DNA of 64,000 bases, taken from the NCBI GenBank assembly GCA_020091685.1, contig CM034597.1, positions 29,500,388-29,564,387 on the forward strand. Direction: 5' to 3'. The position numbers and the translations under genes are program-made. The stretch is from Lutjanus erythropterus. Its lineage: Eukaryota > Chordata > Actinopteri > Lutjaniformes > Lutjanidae. The notes under the pieces were generated by a model. The model worked only from the letters and a program-made list of their open reading frames with translations. It had not been told where the DNA came from and searched no databases. Shown piece by piece: positions 22,613 through 35,470 of this stretch. Numbering within the stretch: position 1 is the stretch's first letter; each line of letters starts with the position of its first letter.

Positions 22613-23999
22613 TATTTCAAATCGTGACATACTGACCAAAATGATCACAGCTATCATTATTGCAGTTAACATGTGCTGAAAATGTTCACAAAGTACTGAT
22701 ACACACAGTATTTACTATCAGTTCTTCAAACCAAAGTAATCAAACATGTTTATCAAAATGATTAAAATCTGAAACAGTAATTCTAATAGTCAGTAAATTT
22801 ACGTCTTTTTTTGCGTGAAACCGATTGTCATTTCATCGCTGGTTTCTGATTAAATAATAATGATCTGATATTTAACAAAAAGGTCTCAATCTGTCGTGAT
22901 GCTTTCCATAATGTTGTCAGACACTTAGAATAACAATCTGAGGCTGTCAATAAGAACTTTCAGAGGACAGATTTGACTGGGAACAATTGCCCCAAAGAAT
23001 TACAGCACAGCCTGTGTCAATGCATGTGTTTATTTCTTATTGTTTATTATTTAAGTAAATTAACTTTGTAAGAAGAATAATAGAAGGTTACATATAAAAG
23101 GAATCAACACTTATTTAAAAATACTCATCAAACAGTTGGTTCAAGCTAAGCTGCTGCCTTTCACTGAACAGATAACCAATCATACTTGATGATAATAGGG
23201 AGAATTTGGGATGGCCAATCAGATTTCAGGGGTGGCCCCTGGGTCCCCACTGCTGATGGCTATAGGACCAGTTTCAGATATTGTTATTGCCATTAGTCAC
23301 TTAGGCACAAGAACATGAGAAAATAGGGTCCAGGTTGAAAAATAACAAATTAAACTCTTTAATTCACTGCACACTTTTACAACTACAGCAATATTTGGAT
23401 GTGGAAAGGACAGATCAAGTGATTCCAAAGCAAAAGGTAAAAGTCAAATGACTAAAGTCGAAATGAGTCATTGGTGTGGAAGTCAAAGTCGAGTTGCAAC
23501 TCAGTCAAGTATGAGGACATCACATTTATGACTGGAGACCAGAACATATGACTGTATAAACTGTACTGCATCAAAAATTTTACACTCAAGCCCTTATTCG
23601 AAGTGATGGTTATTAACGTTTCTGGAGAAAGACAGGGATTAGTTGAAAGTACACATGTCCAGATACTGTTAATGTTCTTCTGATTTCAGAATCGAAGCCA
23701 GTAGCCAGTATTTATTTGTATTATATAGGCTAAATATCTATTTTTCCTAAAAAATACCCATGAGTACCCAAAGAGTACCCATGAGGAAACATAACGTATC
23801 TTTTCATCCAGACAAATATCACAGATTAAAATGTGAAATGCCCCTGTAGTTCAAAGAGAACCCATTTTATTATATGTTATATACTTCTATGCAGGGCTGT
23901 TTTTCCCCTCGAGTTATGAATAACTGCAATTCCCCCTACTGACCACCAGGGGGCCTTAGTGACATATCTATGTGTGTGAATATTTTGTGGCCTGAATCT
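22613..23999. other. intergenic, no gene seen
   Basis: AT-rich DNA with no spliced or long open frame. The only local structure is a short direct repeat of tgagtacccaaagagtaccc-type units near 23760-23790. Confidence 0.4.
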
Positions 24000-24009
24000 T
24001 ATTTATTTA

Positions 24010-24405
24010 TTTTTTTTAGTGGCAGACTTTTTTTTTTTTTCAATTTGTGGACAAAACAAGACATTTGATGATATCATCTTGGACTCTGGGAAACACTTGA
24101 GACATTTTATAGAGCAAACAACTAATTGATAAATGGAGAAAATGGCCAACAGATTAATTGATAGTGAAAATAATCAGGAAAGACTTCAAATATATTTTTC
24201 ACCTGGCAAGACTGTGACTGAATCAATTAATTGAGTCATTTTTAACTAAAAAAGAGGTCATGTATTTTCTGATTTCTTTCCTCCTCTCCTGACAATAAAG
24301 TAAATAAGTTTGAGTTGTGGACAAAACAAGACATTTGAGGACCAAATGATTAATTGAGGAAATAATCAAGCAATTAATCGATTATGTAAATAATCATTAG
24401 TTGCC
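24010..24405. mobile_element. MITE of the 'GCTGCAACTAAT' family, rearranged double copy
   Basis: The landmark GGACAAAACAAGACATTTGA appears twice (about 24050 and 24322). Each is followed by aattgataaatgg/taattgagg-type ends. The second half ends TAATCATTAGTTGCCTAAAA. It looks like two copies side by side, or one with an internal duplication. Confidence 0.6.
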
Positions 24406-24409
24406 TAAA

Positions 24410-26870
24410 AACACTATATTAAGCTTAATAATTTTACCACCTTATATACTGAAGTAATCTAAAATTAAACAAGTTACATCACTTTAATATGGTGATACTT
24501 GGATTATGTGACTGACTACATTTTTCACAGTTAATTCAGAATACATTTTGAAGTAACCCTCCCAACTCTGCTGTGGCCTAACACTGTCTACTCTAAATGT
24601 AGTGTGTCAGTGTTTTTTTGTTGTATATGTTAATGCAAAAACTATAAATTTAAAAGAAAGAAGAAGAAATGACAACTTGTAGAAAAACACTGTTCTTATG
24701 GCAACTAGTGGCACCTGGTGCATGTTGCAGGGACTATATTCTGTCGATGGTGGTGCTGTTTATGGGAGGATAACTCTGCAGTTTAATGTGGAAGTGAATT
24801 ATAATTAGACTTAATTTTTTACGTCAGTCATAAAGTTCAGGGTCCAGTTCGGTGTTTACTGCACACAGATATTGCAGAATCAGTGTGGAGGGAAAAACAG
24901 TGGCAATGGTGACATCTGCTGGCAGAAAGCAGCTACAGCAGGAGCTACAGAACATGAGTGGTGATGACGAGTGTTTCAACATTGATTTTTTTTGTGAGGG
25001 AAAAGCTCCACAGTTTGACTTTGTCAAATTAATAGTGTAAACTAGCTGAATTTTACATAAATGCAAGAGCCACTCATACAAGCAGATTTGCTCTCAAGCT
25101 GGGTTCCACCAGTGATTTAGGAGAACTTGTCTCATTCACCAGTTTTAAATTTTCTCAGAGGCACAAACATTACTGTTAGTAGGTCCCTTAATTCCACAAC
25201 TGACACGGTTAAAATGACAGATTTTCCTTTGCAGGACTTCAAACACCAAGTATGTAAAGTTCTTTTTTGACTCTTTGATGTCATTTTCATGAATGAACAC
25301 CTCCTGACATACTGGACAGGAAGTGCAGCCTTATATGGTATTGTTTGGGTATTAATTACACCAATTTCCAAGTCTCGTGCATGCACATATGCACAGGTGG
25401 ATCATTTACCAGGTGTCTGAAATTAAGAGTGTTTGCTGAATATGACAGTGGCATGTAAGAGAAATTTAAGATAAAAATACAAAAATTTTCCTGCAAGGCA
25501 TCCAGTGACAACCTACACTGCTTTTAAAGATGCTTTTTTCGTATAAGGGGCACCATGGGCATTGAACATTTTTTTATTTCTCAACCAATCTCAGTGAGTG
25601 GTGTTATATTCAGGGATGTATGATACATGGAGAAAGTTAGATTAAAAACTGACCTTTTTTTCTCACTCTGGCAGCAACCTAATGGAGCAATAAGCCGAAG
25701 TAACGTGGCGTCTATACGTATAATGTGTCTGTGACAAAACCACCCTGTCAAAACACAAAAAAACACTTCCAGTCAGTGCCAGTTGGAGTGACGGCTATGA
25801 TACAGGTAAACCCTGTTCCACACATTCCACCAGCTGAGCCCCAGGGTGCCATTACATACATACATCAATCATATCGGCACTGCTGTGACCTCAAGACAAT
25901 GAAAACCAACAGGTTGTGTCAGAGCTTAGTGGCAGACTTTTTCAGGGTGTCATTGTCACATCCACAGAAGTGCAGAGCCATAGGACTCACATAGAAAAGA
26001 AGAATTGGAGTCATATCTTTGAGTTGCTACTGACCTACTTGGTAAACTCACGGACTCTTCAGAGTGATGCAGAGGGAGGCAGGGTTAGAAGGGTCACTTT
26101 AAAACTGGATTCTGATACAATTACTAATTGTTGTGGAATTTGCTTCACCTGCTCTTACAATGTTCCCCGAGTCTCTCTTTTTCCCAAGGTCATAGCTTAT
26201 CTAGCAGACAAACTGTCTTCACACTTTTATAGTGGGGCAGAATACGCGAGCAAGGCCAACGGATACGGTGAGTTAGAGCAGAGAGGTATGCATAGCTCCT
26301 TGTTTTTCACTTATGTCCAATAGAATTTGTGCACGCATATAGATAGACACATTAGGTCAATACAAGGCAATGAGCCGGATTCCAGGGCATGTCAAGAGAT
26401 AGTTAAATACCTTCACAAGAGAAGTAACCTTCAGAATTAGGTTGGCAGTCACAATACTCTCTGTGTATTGCTAATCTGAATTCTCCTCGATCGAGCTTCA
26501 TTAAATACTCCTGTGTAAGTCATATGGGACTCCTGAACTCTTCTTCAGTGTCTGAGTGAACCATTCTTCAGAATTTCCACTACACTAATTGTTGAAAAAT
26601 GAAGTCCAAGTATCACAATATCAAAGTGCCAAAGTTTGATTACTTACCTCAGTACCAAATATGGTGAAGCTGTTAAACCTTATAGAATATTTAAATTAGT
26701 TGTAAATTTGTTTGTCCAGCTATAGCAGTAACATTTAAATGTACTTTGTTAAGTATGTTTTTCACACTCAAACTCCAAGCGAACTGACATAAACTTATTT
26801 CCACACACCATCCTGGTCACCAACATCACCGCCTACAGTTCCAAAACATTTTTCACTAGTAGTTAGTGGT
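24410..26870. other. intergenic, no gene supported
   Basis: Only short open frames without splice or domain support occur here. The longest, a 135-codon + strand frame at 25916-26323, has no recognisable family and ends in ordinary AT-rich sequence. No repeat with clear ends was found. Confidence 0.35.
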
Positions 26871-26877
26871 ATTGACA

Positions 26878-27209
26878 GGTTAGCTAGCTAACAGGATTTC
26901 TGTGTAGCTAACATTTGCAGGTGGGCTGTGTAGCTAGCATTAATGCTTGGTATGTTTAGCTAATGGTAGCTGTTGGTATGTGTAGCTAACATTAACAATT
27001 AGTCTGAGTAGCTAATATTAGTGATTGGTCTGTGTAGCTAATGTTAGATGTTGGTCTGTGTAGCTAGTGTTAATGGTTGGTCTGTGTAGGTAAGATTAGC
27101 TGTTGGTCTGTGTACCTAAGGTTAGTAGTTTGTCTGTGTAGCTAATGTTAGCGGTTGGTCTGTGTAGCTAAGATTAGCGGTTGGTCTGTGTAGCTAATGT
27201 TAGTGGTTG
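26878..27209. repeat. 26-bp minisatellite, about 12 diverged units
   Basis: Units read GGTTGGTCTGTGTAGCTAAT followed by GTTAGC, with substitutions accumulating toward the left end. The last five units (27085-27209) are nearly identical. The embedded GCTAATGTTAGC core is nearly its own reverse complement. Confidence 0.9.
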
Positions 27210-27455
27210 AGCTTTCCTATAAATGTTTATTTAAATGAGAAATTGAATTCCTGGATTTTCACAGCTTAAGGTAGAACTGTCACTGTTCCTCTTTTTGATT
27301 TAAAGACACAGTAATGTTGAAATTTCCACACAGTGAACCTTTTTTTCACTAGAGGCCATGATGATGAATTGACTGGAAGAGTAGCTGGTTTCACTGAGAC
27401 CACAGTGGTGTTGTGAAACTCGTGAAGTGTTGCAATGTGTGCACACAGCACATGG

Positions 27456-28280
27456 TAAGGCAAGGCACATTTATTTGTACAGCACATTCCAACAACAAGG
27501 CAATTCAAAATGTTTTGCATAAAAACATAAAAAGCATCAAGACAAAATGTAAAAAGAACATAAAGCAATATAAAAAGACATTTTAACACAAAAGTTAAAT
27601 AGGAAATAAAAAAATAAAAAAAAAGATTTTTGAAGTGAGAATTGCAGCAGACCTGTAGTTTGGCATGTGGTGCATAAAAATTGCTTGCTACCTCCATGTT
27701 TAGTTTTGACTTTGGAGACCGAAAGTTGACCCGTCCCACACAACCTGAAAGGTCCGGATGGTTCATAAAAAAGCAGAAGTTCAGAAATAAACCATTCAAG
27801 TGCTTTATAAATCAACAGCTGTATTTTAAAATTAACTCTTTGGACGCCAGTTTGAACACCTCAGAACTGGAGTGATGTGATTCACTGTCTTGGTCTTAGT
27901 GAGGGCACAGGCAGCAGCGTTCTGAATCAGGCACAGCTGTCTGATAGATTTTTAGAGAGACCTGTGAAGACAGCGTTAGTCAACTGAAGATAAATACATG
28001 GATAAGTTTTTCCAAATCCTGCTGAGACATAAATCCCTTAGTAATTGATGTATTTTTCAGGTGGTAGTAGGCTGACTCTGTAATTATCTTAATTGGACTG
28101 TTGAAATGCATGTCTGAGTCCATGACCACACCAAGAATTCTGGCTGAGTTTGTGGTCTTTAATATTAGAGCTTGAAGCTGAGCACTGACATGTAATTGTT
28201 CTTTCTTGGCCCCAAAAACAATTACTTCAATTATATCTTTGTTCAACTGAAGATTTGTAGTGCATTGTCCTTTATTCAAA
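27456..28280 (-). mobile_element. LINE fragment (L2/CR1-like), 3' end with reverse-transcriptase remnant
   Basis: On the - strand, 27980-28279 encodes LNKDIIEVIVFGAKKEQL, ARILGVVMDSDMHFNSPIK and AYYHLKNTSITKGFMSQQDL. This is the region after the catalytic core in teleost non-LTR reverse transcriptases. Further frames down to about 27620 (YKALEWFISELLLFYEPSG, LCTTCQTTGLL) continue that protein but are broken by stops and frameshifts. The 3' tail ends near 27460 in a gcaaggcacatttatttg motif. It is dead: 5'-truncated with several breaks. Confidence 0.85.
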
Positions 28281-28400
28281 ATGTATTTTAAGATTGTAAT
28301 CTTAATCTAATCCCTTTTTTCTGTAAATATAATGGATTACAGTTAACTATTTTTTGTATCCCCATTACATAATCCCGTTACATGTAATCCATTACTCCCC
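28281..28400. repeat. 'TAATCC/GGATTA' dispersed repeat fragment
   Basis: Contains gtaatcttaatctaatccc, ataatggattacagttaac and tacatgtaatccattactcc. It abuts the 5'-truncated end of the LINE fragment. Confidence 0.4.
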
Positions 28401-28504
28401 CAAACCTGCAAAGAGGACAGCAACTTGGATGCTGGTGAAGAACAAAAGGGTTGATGGCCAGCAGCTCTGTGAGAGACCTTCCTACTAAAGCACCTGACAT
28501 CGGT

Positions 28505-29690
28505 CGGTCTGTCATGGCCTTTATTTAGCCCAAAATTAGAAGTTGAAAATCGGGCCGAGATTAGTCCATCTGATTTGGTGCAAATGTAGCCCAAAATTTG
28601 GTGCTTTTGGGCTAAATCTGGTCAGTCCACCATGGCTTTTATTTAGTCCAGCCTTACCTGCCTGATCACCTGCTGCTGATCTCGCCTGCCTCTGAGCAGC
28701 CCGCCTCATCTGCCTCCTGGAAAACACACCAGCCTTCTGTCCGCAAACATGAGTTCTGCTTCAGCATCTCTGGTTTCTGTCTGCCTGCGGCTGTGTGGTG
28801 TTTCCCCTTGACGATGCTTCAGTGTGAGCGTTTCCATCTGCTCATCTGCTGCCTGCTGCTGCTCAGTAACTGTTTGGGAGACACCACACGCAGCCTTGTG
28901 TGTGTGCTCTCCTGTTATCTACCTGTTGGCTCCTTGATCCCTCACCTGGCTTCTACTTGCCTCCTCCTCATCCTGTCACCTCACCTGGTCCGGACTTCTC
29001 CACCTGGTCCCAACTTACCATCTGCTCATCCCTCGTCGGTTCCGCTGCTTCTTCAGCCTGCCCTCCTGATTCTGGACTCCGTGTCTCGTTGACCTTGTCT
29101 CCAACCAGCTCCTCTCAGGTACAGATGCCCGTTTATGAACTGAATTCTGAGGACTCACGATCCTGTCCTTGGTCCTGCTTCCGGGTTTGGCTCAACATTC
29201 CCTGAGCCTTCCCTCCAGAGACTGTGTGTGGGCTTTGAGGGCCTGAAGAATGAACGGTTCCCTGTGTTTCTGCAGCCGCACAAGTTCCTGCTTTTCCTGT
29301 TTAAATAAAGGTCATTACCAGATGTTGCTCTGTCTTCATGTGCTGCAATTGGGTCCTACACTCGCATGTTACATGGGCCATGTTTTGTCCAAATGTAGCC
29401 CAAAATTAGATGCTGAAATAGACTGAAATCTCAGCCATGTTTAGTCAATCAGATTTGGTCCAAATAAAGCCCAAAATGAAACACTGAAAATTGGGTTGTG
29501 TTTAGTCCATTTGATTAGGTCCAAAGGTAGCCCAAAAACAGATGTTGAAATACAGCAAAATTTGTACCATGGTCCAAATGATGCCCAAAACTAGATGCTG
29601 GGAATTGGGCCGCGTTTAGTCTGTCCGATTTGGTGGAAACGTAACCCAAAATTAAATGTTGAAATTTCTCCTGTGTGTCTTCAAGGATGA
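28505..29690. repeat. diverged tandem array of about 70-75-bp units, split by an insertion
   Basis: Units contain TTTAGTCCATCTGATTTGGT, then CAAATGTAGCCCAAAATTAG, then tgttgaaat. About two units lie at 28505-28645 and four to five at 29374-29690. Unrelated CT-rich DNA (about 28646-29373) separates them. Confidence 0.7.
28646..29373 (+). mobile_element. LTR-like or retroelement 3'-end insertion
   Basis: This CT-rich 730-bp segment sits inside the tandem array. Near its right end it has TTTAAATAAAGGTCATTACC and then TGCAATTGGGTCCTACACTC, ending gttaca. An AATAAA followed by a 'TTGGGTCC' motif and a TGTTACA end is typical of LTRs of teleost Ty3/gypsy-type elements. I see no gag or pol frame, so it may be a solo LTR. 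Confidence 0.45.
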
Positions 29691-29699
29691 CATTACACC

Positions 29700-32100
29700 T
29701 TCACTTTCTAAAATTAGATGTGGATGGGACATCCTTAAATAGCCCCGAAATTAAACATTGATGTCTTTACTACAACATGAAAAAGACATCTTCTCATCCG
29801 TCACTTTCTACCAAAATCAAACTTTTCCAACATCTTTTAAACCAAACTTTGTTGGGTGGGGTCCATCTCCTATTCTCTCTGCTGAAACTTAACCCTGGAC
29901 TCTTTAGTGTTCCCACACACACAACACATGTGTGAAGGGTGAAGGTTTCTGCACAGCAGTGGACACACAGTGAGAGTCAAATACCTCGAAACACAGCGAG
30001 ACACCTGCCGTCCAAACAAGAGAAGAGAAGAAGAAGAGCCCCAAGCTGTAATGGAGCTGTGTGGTGTTCTCTTTTGATCAGGCAGGCTGGATGAACAGAC
30101 CGCTGAGCTTCTCAGGACCCCAGGCTCTTGTTTTTTTTTCTTTTTTCTTTTTATATGATGTTTTCTTTAGACTGTAATGAAATCACACCTCCCATCATGC
30201 TGTGCACTCTGGGAAGTCAAGCAGTGAGACAGTGCTTTCTCTGCGCTACTGACACTCTCAGCTGGAGCAGATGTTGTGATACATGCTCAAATGTACAAGA
30301 ATAATAAGAGATTAGGAGCCGCTCTGAGTTTTTGATCGCTCCTGTTACGATAGTGTCTCGAGTGATGTGAAATGAATTCCTCTGTCAGGGTCGATATATC
30401 AAGTTCTGCTGCTGAAATTATGTTTATTTTGGTGCACTGACAGGTCAATTCTTAACTATAATAAATGTAACAATTCAAACGCAGATTTTCCTCCTAAATT
30501 CCTCCCAAAAAAAGGTTAGAAAAACACCTTTTTCCATTATTTATTTGAGTGTCATAGATAGTATACCTTGTATTTGTTTTTGTAACTGAAGCAATAAATT
30601 CTCGTGTGCAAAAAGATGTGCTTTATTGATTAGAAAGCAGAGTTCTCTCGCTTGCAGAGTTGTGTCAGCAATACCTATGTACCAGGATGCATTGTACATG
30701 AACTTCTAACACTCATGCCCAGATGGATCAGAGCAGTCACACGTCACTTCTCTCGACCACGTCACATTTTGGGTGAAAACGAACGCTGTTGAAGTGCCAG
30801 TGCTGAACAGAAAAGACTAGTATCATCTTCATGCATGTTAATATTGGCAATGTAATTAGTTTACCTTGACATCACAGTGGACAGACAACTAAAACAGCAA
30901 AATGTCATAAAAAGTGACAAATGTCAGAAATACATCACCTGGAGATTCAACAAGGTGCTTGTATATGTCAGGATATATCACCTCAGACCACTCGATGGAA
31001 TCATTTTTCAACTTTGATGGAGGCAGACACTCATCAATCCCCGTTTCTTCTTTTTTTCCTCTGTGTAATGATGACAGTCAATGGGTGTGCCCAAGATAAG
31101 CCTGGCCTGTGTAGAATCGATCACCGGCGAGTGCTGCACAATGCACGCCAGGTAGACTTGCTCTGACGCCATGCACACGTGAGCAACGATACCCTCATGA
31201 GATCAAGGCGGCTCCAGTTTTTGGGACCAGTTGCTCTCCACTGACTGCAAGTGCCTGGCTGCCACCTGATCGATGAGCTGGCAGGCTCCGATTGGCTCTT
31301 AATTTTGACAACATATACCACGCGTTGTATAGAATACAAATTTTCTGTGTAATTGTAATATTAAATGCTAGATATACTAGTCTTTTGATGTGTAATTAAG
31401 TTTTAATCTGTTAACAAGCATATATTTTGTGGCTGATAATAATAGTAACAAAGGTTATTTATATGACTTATCAAATGTACAGATACAGTGTTTTACAAAG
31501 CGGATAAAAGAACAGAGGATCATCTGAGAGTGGCGGATGTCTTCTTTTTCAGCCTCAATCAGTGATCAATAACACTCTTTATTTCTTCAGCTATGAACAC
31601 ACTCTGCAGACTACAGGTGGCCTACAAGTGATCTAACAGGATGTGGGTGTCTTTTCCTGTTTATTTTCTGAAGTCTGCTGGAAACTGTCCGACTTGACTG
31701 CTGCGTTTTCTCACCGTCTCCTGCTGCGGTCTTGATCTCGTCTACTTTCCAGGTGAGACGCAGTTCATCGAACAAGCCTAAAAACATAGCATGATTGCAC
31801 ACCTGACTGTCCAAAGGATTTAGGCAGTTTATAGCTCAACAGTGAATCAGTTTGTATTGACCGCCAGTCAAATTAGAGTAACTATTGCAAGTACCTGGAT
31901 GGGTTGCTCTGATTTATTGCTGTGTCTCACCACGCATAGCCTATAAATCTTACTTTGTTGGCCAAAACATAGGGTTAGGTAACAGAAATACTCATCTAAC
32001 ACGCCCCCTGGCTACCCAGAGGTGGAGATTAGAAATTCAAGCTGTAATGTCATCATGGTGACGGTCTCACTTTTTCAGTTCTTATCTACTCATTCACTTT
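29700..32100. other. intergenic, no gene seen
   Basis: Short unsupported frames only. A few poly-T runs (about 30130) and AT-rich tracts are present. No coding exons with splice support were found. Confidence 0.35.
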
Positions 32101-32119
32101 TAGCTAGAAACCCCCTGCA

Positions 32120-32540
32120 AACTTGAAAATGTTCCATATCATTCATGAGATTCATTCAGCTTTTAAATCCCATTTATATTAATTTGACCCTTTCCCACTG
32201 ATCCAACTCTTCATACTCCTGCTGTTTCTTCATACAAAGTTAAGCCATTAATGCAGTTTGACTCAGTGAGGCAATGCAGTTAAGCTCCCTGCCAGTATTC
32301 ATACTCCTTTGGCTGCTTCTTCAAACAAATTGAAGCCAGCAAGCCAGGTTAGCTCCCAGCTGTTTGTGAAGCAATGTAATCTCCCAGTTTACACTACAGT
32401 ATGTTTTGCGTACTTCACATCTCTCCCACTTTTCTAACTAATCATACTCTTTTCCAAGTTTAAAGCGAGAAGCTCCATTCAAACCTTCCACATCTGTCAT
32501 ACATTATGAATTTTATTCAACTTTTAAATCCCATTCTTAA
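32120..32540. repeat. diverged direct repeats with 'CATACTCCT' and 'AAATCCCATT' motifs
   Basis: The block TTCAGCTTTTAAATCCCATT (about 32155-32175) recurs as TTCAACTTTTAAATCCCATT (about 32515-32535). Between them, catactcct...ttcttc...aagcc units occur near 32210 and 32300, with a weaker third near 32445. It looks like a dispersed repeat that duplicated locally. Confidence 0.5.
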
Positions 32541-32819
32541 TGCTGCGTTTGAGACAACATCAGTTTCCCAGTTGAAATTTCCAACTTCAGACCTCAAAGC
32601 CGTCCAAGTTCACAAAGCCAAAAGTAAGCAAAAAGTATGCATTAGGTCTCCATGGGCGCTGCCACTGTGTGATGTCAGACAGCCGCTCCTTCCTTCAATG
32701 GATTTACCCCGAGTTCACCAGTAGGAATAATGAATTTTGAGTGGTGTGCCATTGTACTTTTTTTTTTAGTAGGATGTCAGAACAGTTTGATCTTTGACGT
32801 TGTCTGGAAAGCAACATAA

Positions 32820-33190
32820 TCACACTGTCGTGCCCGCTGCTTCTGCCTAGTCCTCAGTCTCTCTCTCACCCTGTGTGGGTGATTGCATCAGTGGAGACAG
32901 GTAAGCTGGAGGTGGAACTTCAACGGCTGCATCCCATCCAGTAATCAAGACTGCTGACTCAGCTCTGCCTCGTCCCTCTTGCCGGATTGTGGTTCCTGCT
33001 CAATCAGTCATATTTGCGGTCTTTAGTTAAATATTAGCTCATCTACTTCCTGGATTACACCAGCCCAGTTCCACACACTCCCAGGCTCCCCTCTGCTCAT
33101 TCCTGCCTCATATCCACTCCATTTAACTATCTCCTTTTATTTAAAATCCAGCCCCCTGCCTCTCTCTGTCTCGCAGTACAGCTCAGCCTT
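32820..33190. mobile_element. LTR-like fragment
   Basis: This CT-rich stretch resembles the insertion at 28646-29373 in composition: tgtcgtgcccgctgcttc at the left, repeated cctgctca and cctgcctca motifs, tttatttaaaatccagcccc near the right. No coding frame is visible. The call rests on composition only. Confidence 0.25.
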
Positions 33191-33693
33191 AAACTTTAAT
33201 TTAATACCAATAAGAATATTTTGTTAGCCAATGACAAGAATTTACATTCAAACAAAGTAAAAACATTATTTGATTTAATTTGTTCACTTTGTTACAAATT
33301 AATTCTTTATTTTCTGAAAAACTTATTATTAACTATTTCATATAGTTTTTACTGTTGAATAAACTAATTAAAACACATATTATTAACTTTCCTCAAATTA
33401 AATTTCTGATTCAGTACAAACTAAAATTTTCAGTTCTACTCTAACCAAAATATTTTCTTTTTTCACAAACCAAAACACTTCAACTGTGTCATAAATAATA
33501 TATGCTGTAATATAGGGTAAAATTTTCACTTAAGACACAGCTAGAAACATTTGTATAGTCAATGTTTACATATAAAAAAAAAGAACAATAAAACATAATT
33601 ATTGCTCTGCCAACGTAGTGTGTAAATGTGGTTCAGTAAACATCCTGGTCAAACAACAGAGGAGGATCTGTTGGCTTTATATCAGAGCAACAG

Positions 33694-33695
<2 letters not shown>

Positions 33696-33747
<52 letters not shown>

Positions 33748-33758
33748 ACTCACACACA
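33696..33758. repeat. (CA)n microsatellite
   Basis: About 25 uninterrupted AC units followed by CTCACACACTCACACACA. Confidence 0.95.
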
Positions 33759-34599
33759 GAAATGTTCCCTCAGCACACGTCAGCATTGTTGCTATGGATG
33801 TTTGTTTTCATGCTTGTTCCTGTGTGCAGGCTTGCAGCAGGTTCTTTTTAAAGACAGAAACAAGAATTTGCATGTACTTTTTATTAGTTTTTAGCGTCTG
33901 TGGCAGCACTGGGATCTATGAAAAACATTCTGACAGACAAGCTGAGAATTCATTTCCAGTGGTGAACAACACTGATTTAGTCTCTTGAATGCACTTCTTT
34001 GCAGATGCCTTACAGTGCATATGTTGTTTGTAACTTATCGAGCTGACAAGATTCCAAGATGTAGTTTTACTCTAGTTACCATAGTAACTGATGGTAATGG
34101 ATGGAACACTTATTTTGTCAAGGAAGTTAATGAGACATTTGCGACTTCTGTTACTCGTCTTCACTGCTTCGGTTCCCACATAATTTCACACTATGTTGCA
34201 CAGTGTTTTTGTTTCTTCCCGGTCCAGAAGAGACTCGCATTTCACTGCTGCTGTGATACTGAAAATAGATTATTTTCTCAAAAGAAAATGAAACATTTAG
34301 CTTCTATATCTCCTGACCTTGAATGCAGACTCTGAGACAAAAATGCCTTAGACCCTCAAGTGAGAGCAGGGAAGGCACTCTGATACCCAACAACCCTAAT
34401 ATTAACAGACTTTTGTTCAAGAGACCACCTGTCATCTGAATATTGTCAGTAAATTATTTGAAATTCAAAAGCATATGGCAGAAATTACAGATATTTGTTT
34501 GGTAATATGCCTTTATTTGTAATTTCACCCAGATAGTACACAGTGAAATCAACCGACATTCCCTTCTCCTGGTCCTGGACATGTACAGACAGCACAGGT

Positions 34600-35470
34600 C
34601 TGTGGAAAAAGACGGTGCAAAGTTTCAAGACTGTATATATGCATTTTTCCTCTAGTCTGTTGTGCTATTTATCCATCTAGATTCTTTGGGTTTGAGTTGC
34701 AGAGTTTTGAAGATATTGGCTGTAGAGATGTCTCTGCCTTCTCTACAGTATAATGCGACTAAATGGCACTCAGCTTGTTACTCAGTTTGGAAAATCCTGT
34801 GATCTCTAGAAAGCATTCATGTTAGTGCACGATGACTGGCTGAATCAACAGGGACTAGAAATCATCTCTGTTGCTAAGGGTCAAACTACTTCCTGGAGCA
34901 GTAAACTAGGTCTCATTACACAGGTGTTCAAATGACATGGCTGATTGTTTTCCAATTATTAGTCAGGCCCCATGTTTTTACGTCGAAACAGATATAACAC
35001 TAGCAAAAAAATAATATATATATATTTTGAGAGAAAACTGCATATGTCACTGAATGTGAAAACATGTTGTTTATATGTTTTATGTTGCTGGTCATCTGTT
35101 GTATAATGGCAATATTACACTCAAGAGTGAGCTTTAACATCATTATTAGCATGACAATGATGTGGTCAGGGCGTCCATAAGCATCACTGTTCACCATAAA
35201 ATCAAAAATATATATTTTCCTCTGGCCTGTTTATCCATCTATTCTTTTTTTCATGTGAGTTGCAGAATTAGGAGATATCAGCTGTAGAAACGTCTGACTT
35301 CTCTCCAATATAATAAGACTAAATTGAACTCTGCTTGTTGTACTCAAAGCATCCAAAAGAAAAATAATTTGAAAAATTTAACATCAGCGTTTCTTTCCAA
35401 AAATGACTCAGTTGACTCCGTTACTCAACATAATCCACAGAAGCTGTTGTGAGCAGGTTCATGTAGGAAC
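34600..35470. repeat. two copies of the 'GAGATATCRGCTGTAGAGATGTCTG' repeat family
   Basis: The first copy near 34640-34800 and the second near 35200-35470 share TTTATCCATCTA, gagttgcaga, ttggctgtagagatgtc/tcagctgtagaaacgtc and cttctct...ataatg/aataag. Further copies lie at 46195-46555, as a foldback, and 58140-58420. Between them (34800-35200) nothing clear is seen. Confidence 0.6.

Noticed and set aside
25916..26323. 135-codon + strand ORF
   Set aside because: No family resemblance, no splice signals in register, and low-complexity-free but ordinary intergenic composition.
27266..27799. 177-codon - strand ORF rich in Phe and Cys
   Set aside because: It overlaps the 3' part and tail of the LINE fragment; the first third is frame-shifted transposon text.
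33618..33988. ORFs with Thr-His runs
   Set aside because: Translation of the (CA)n microsatellite.
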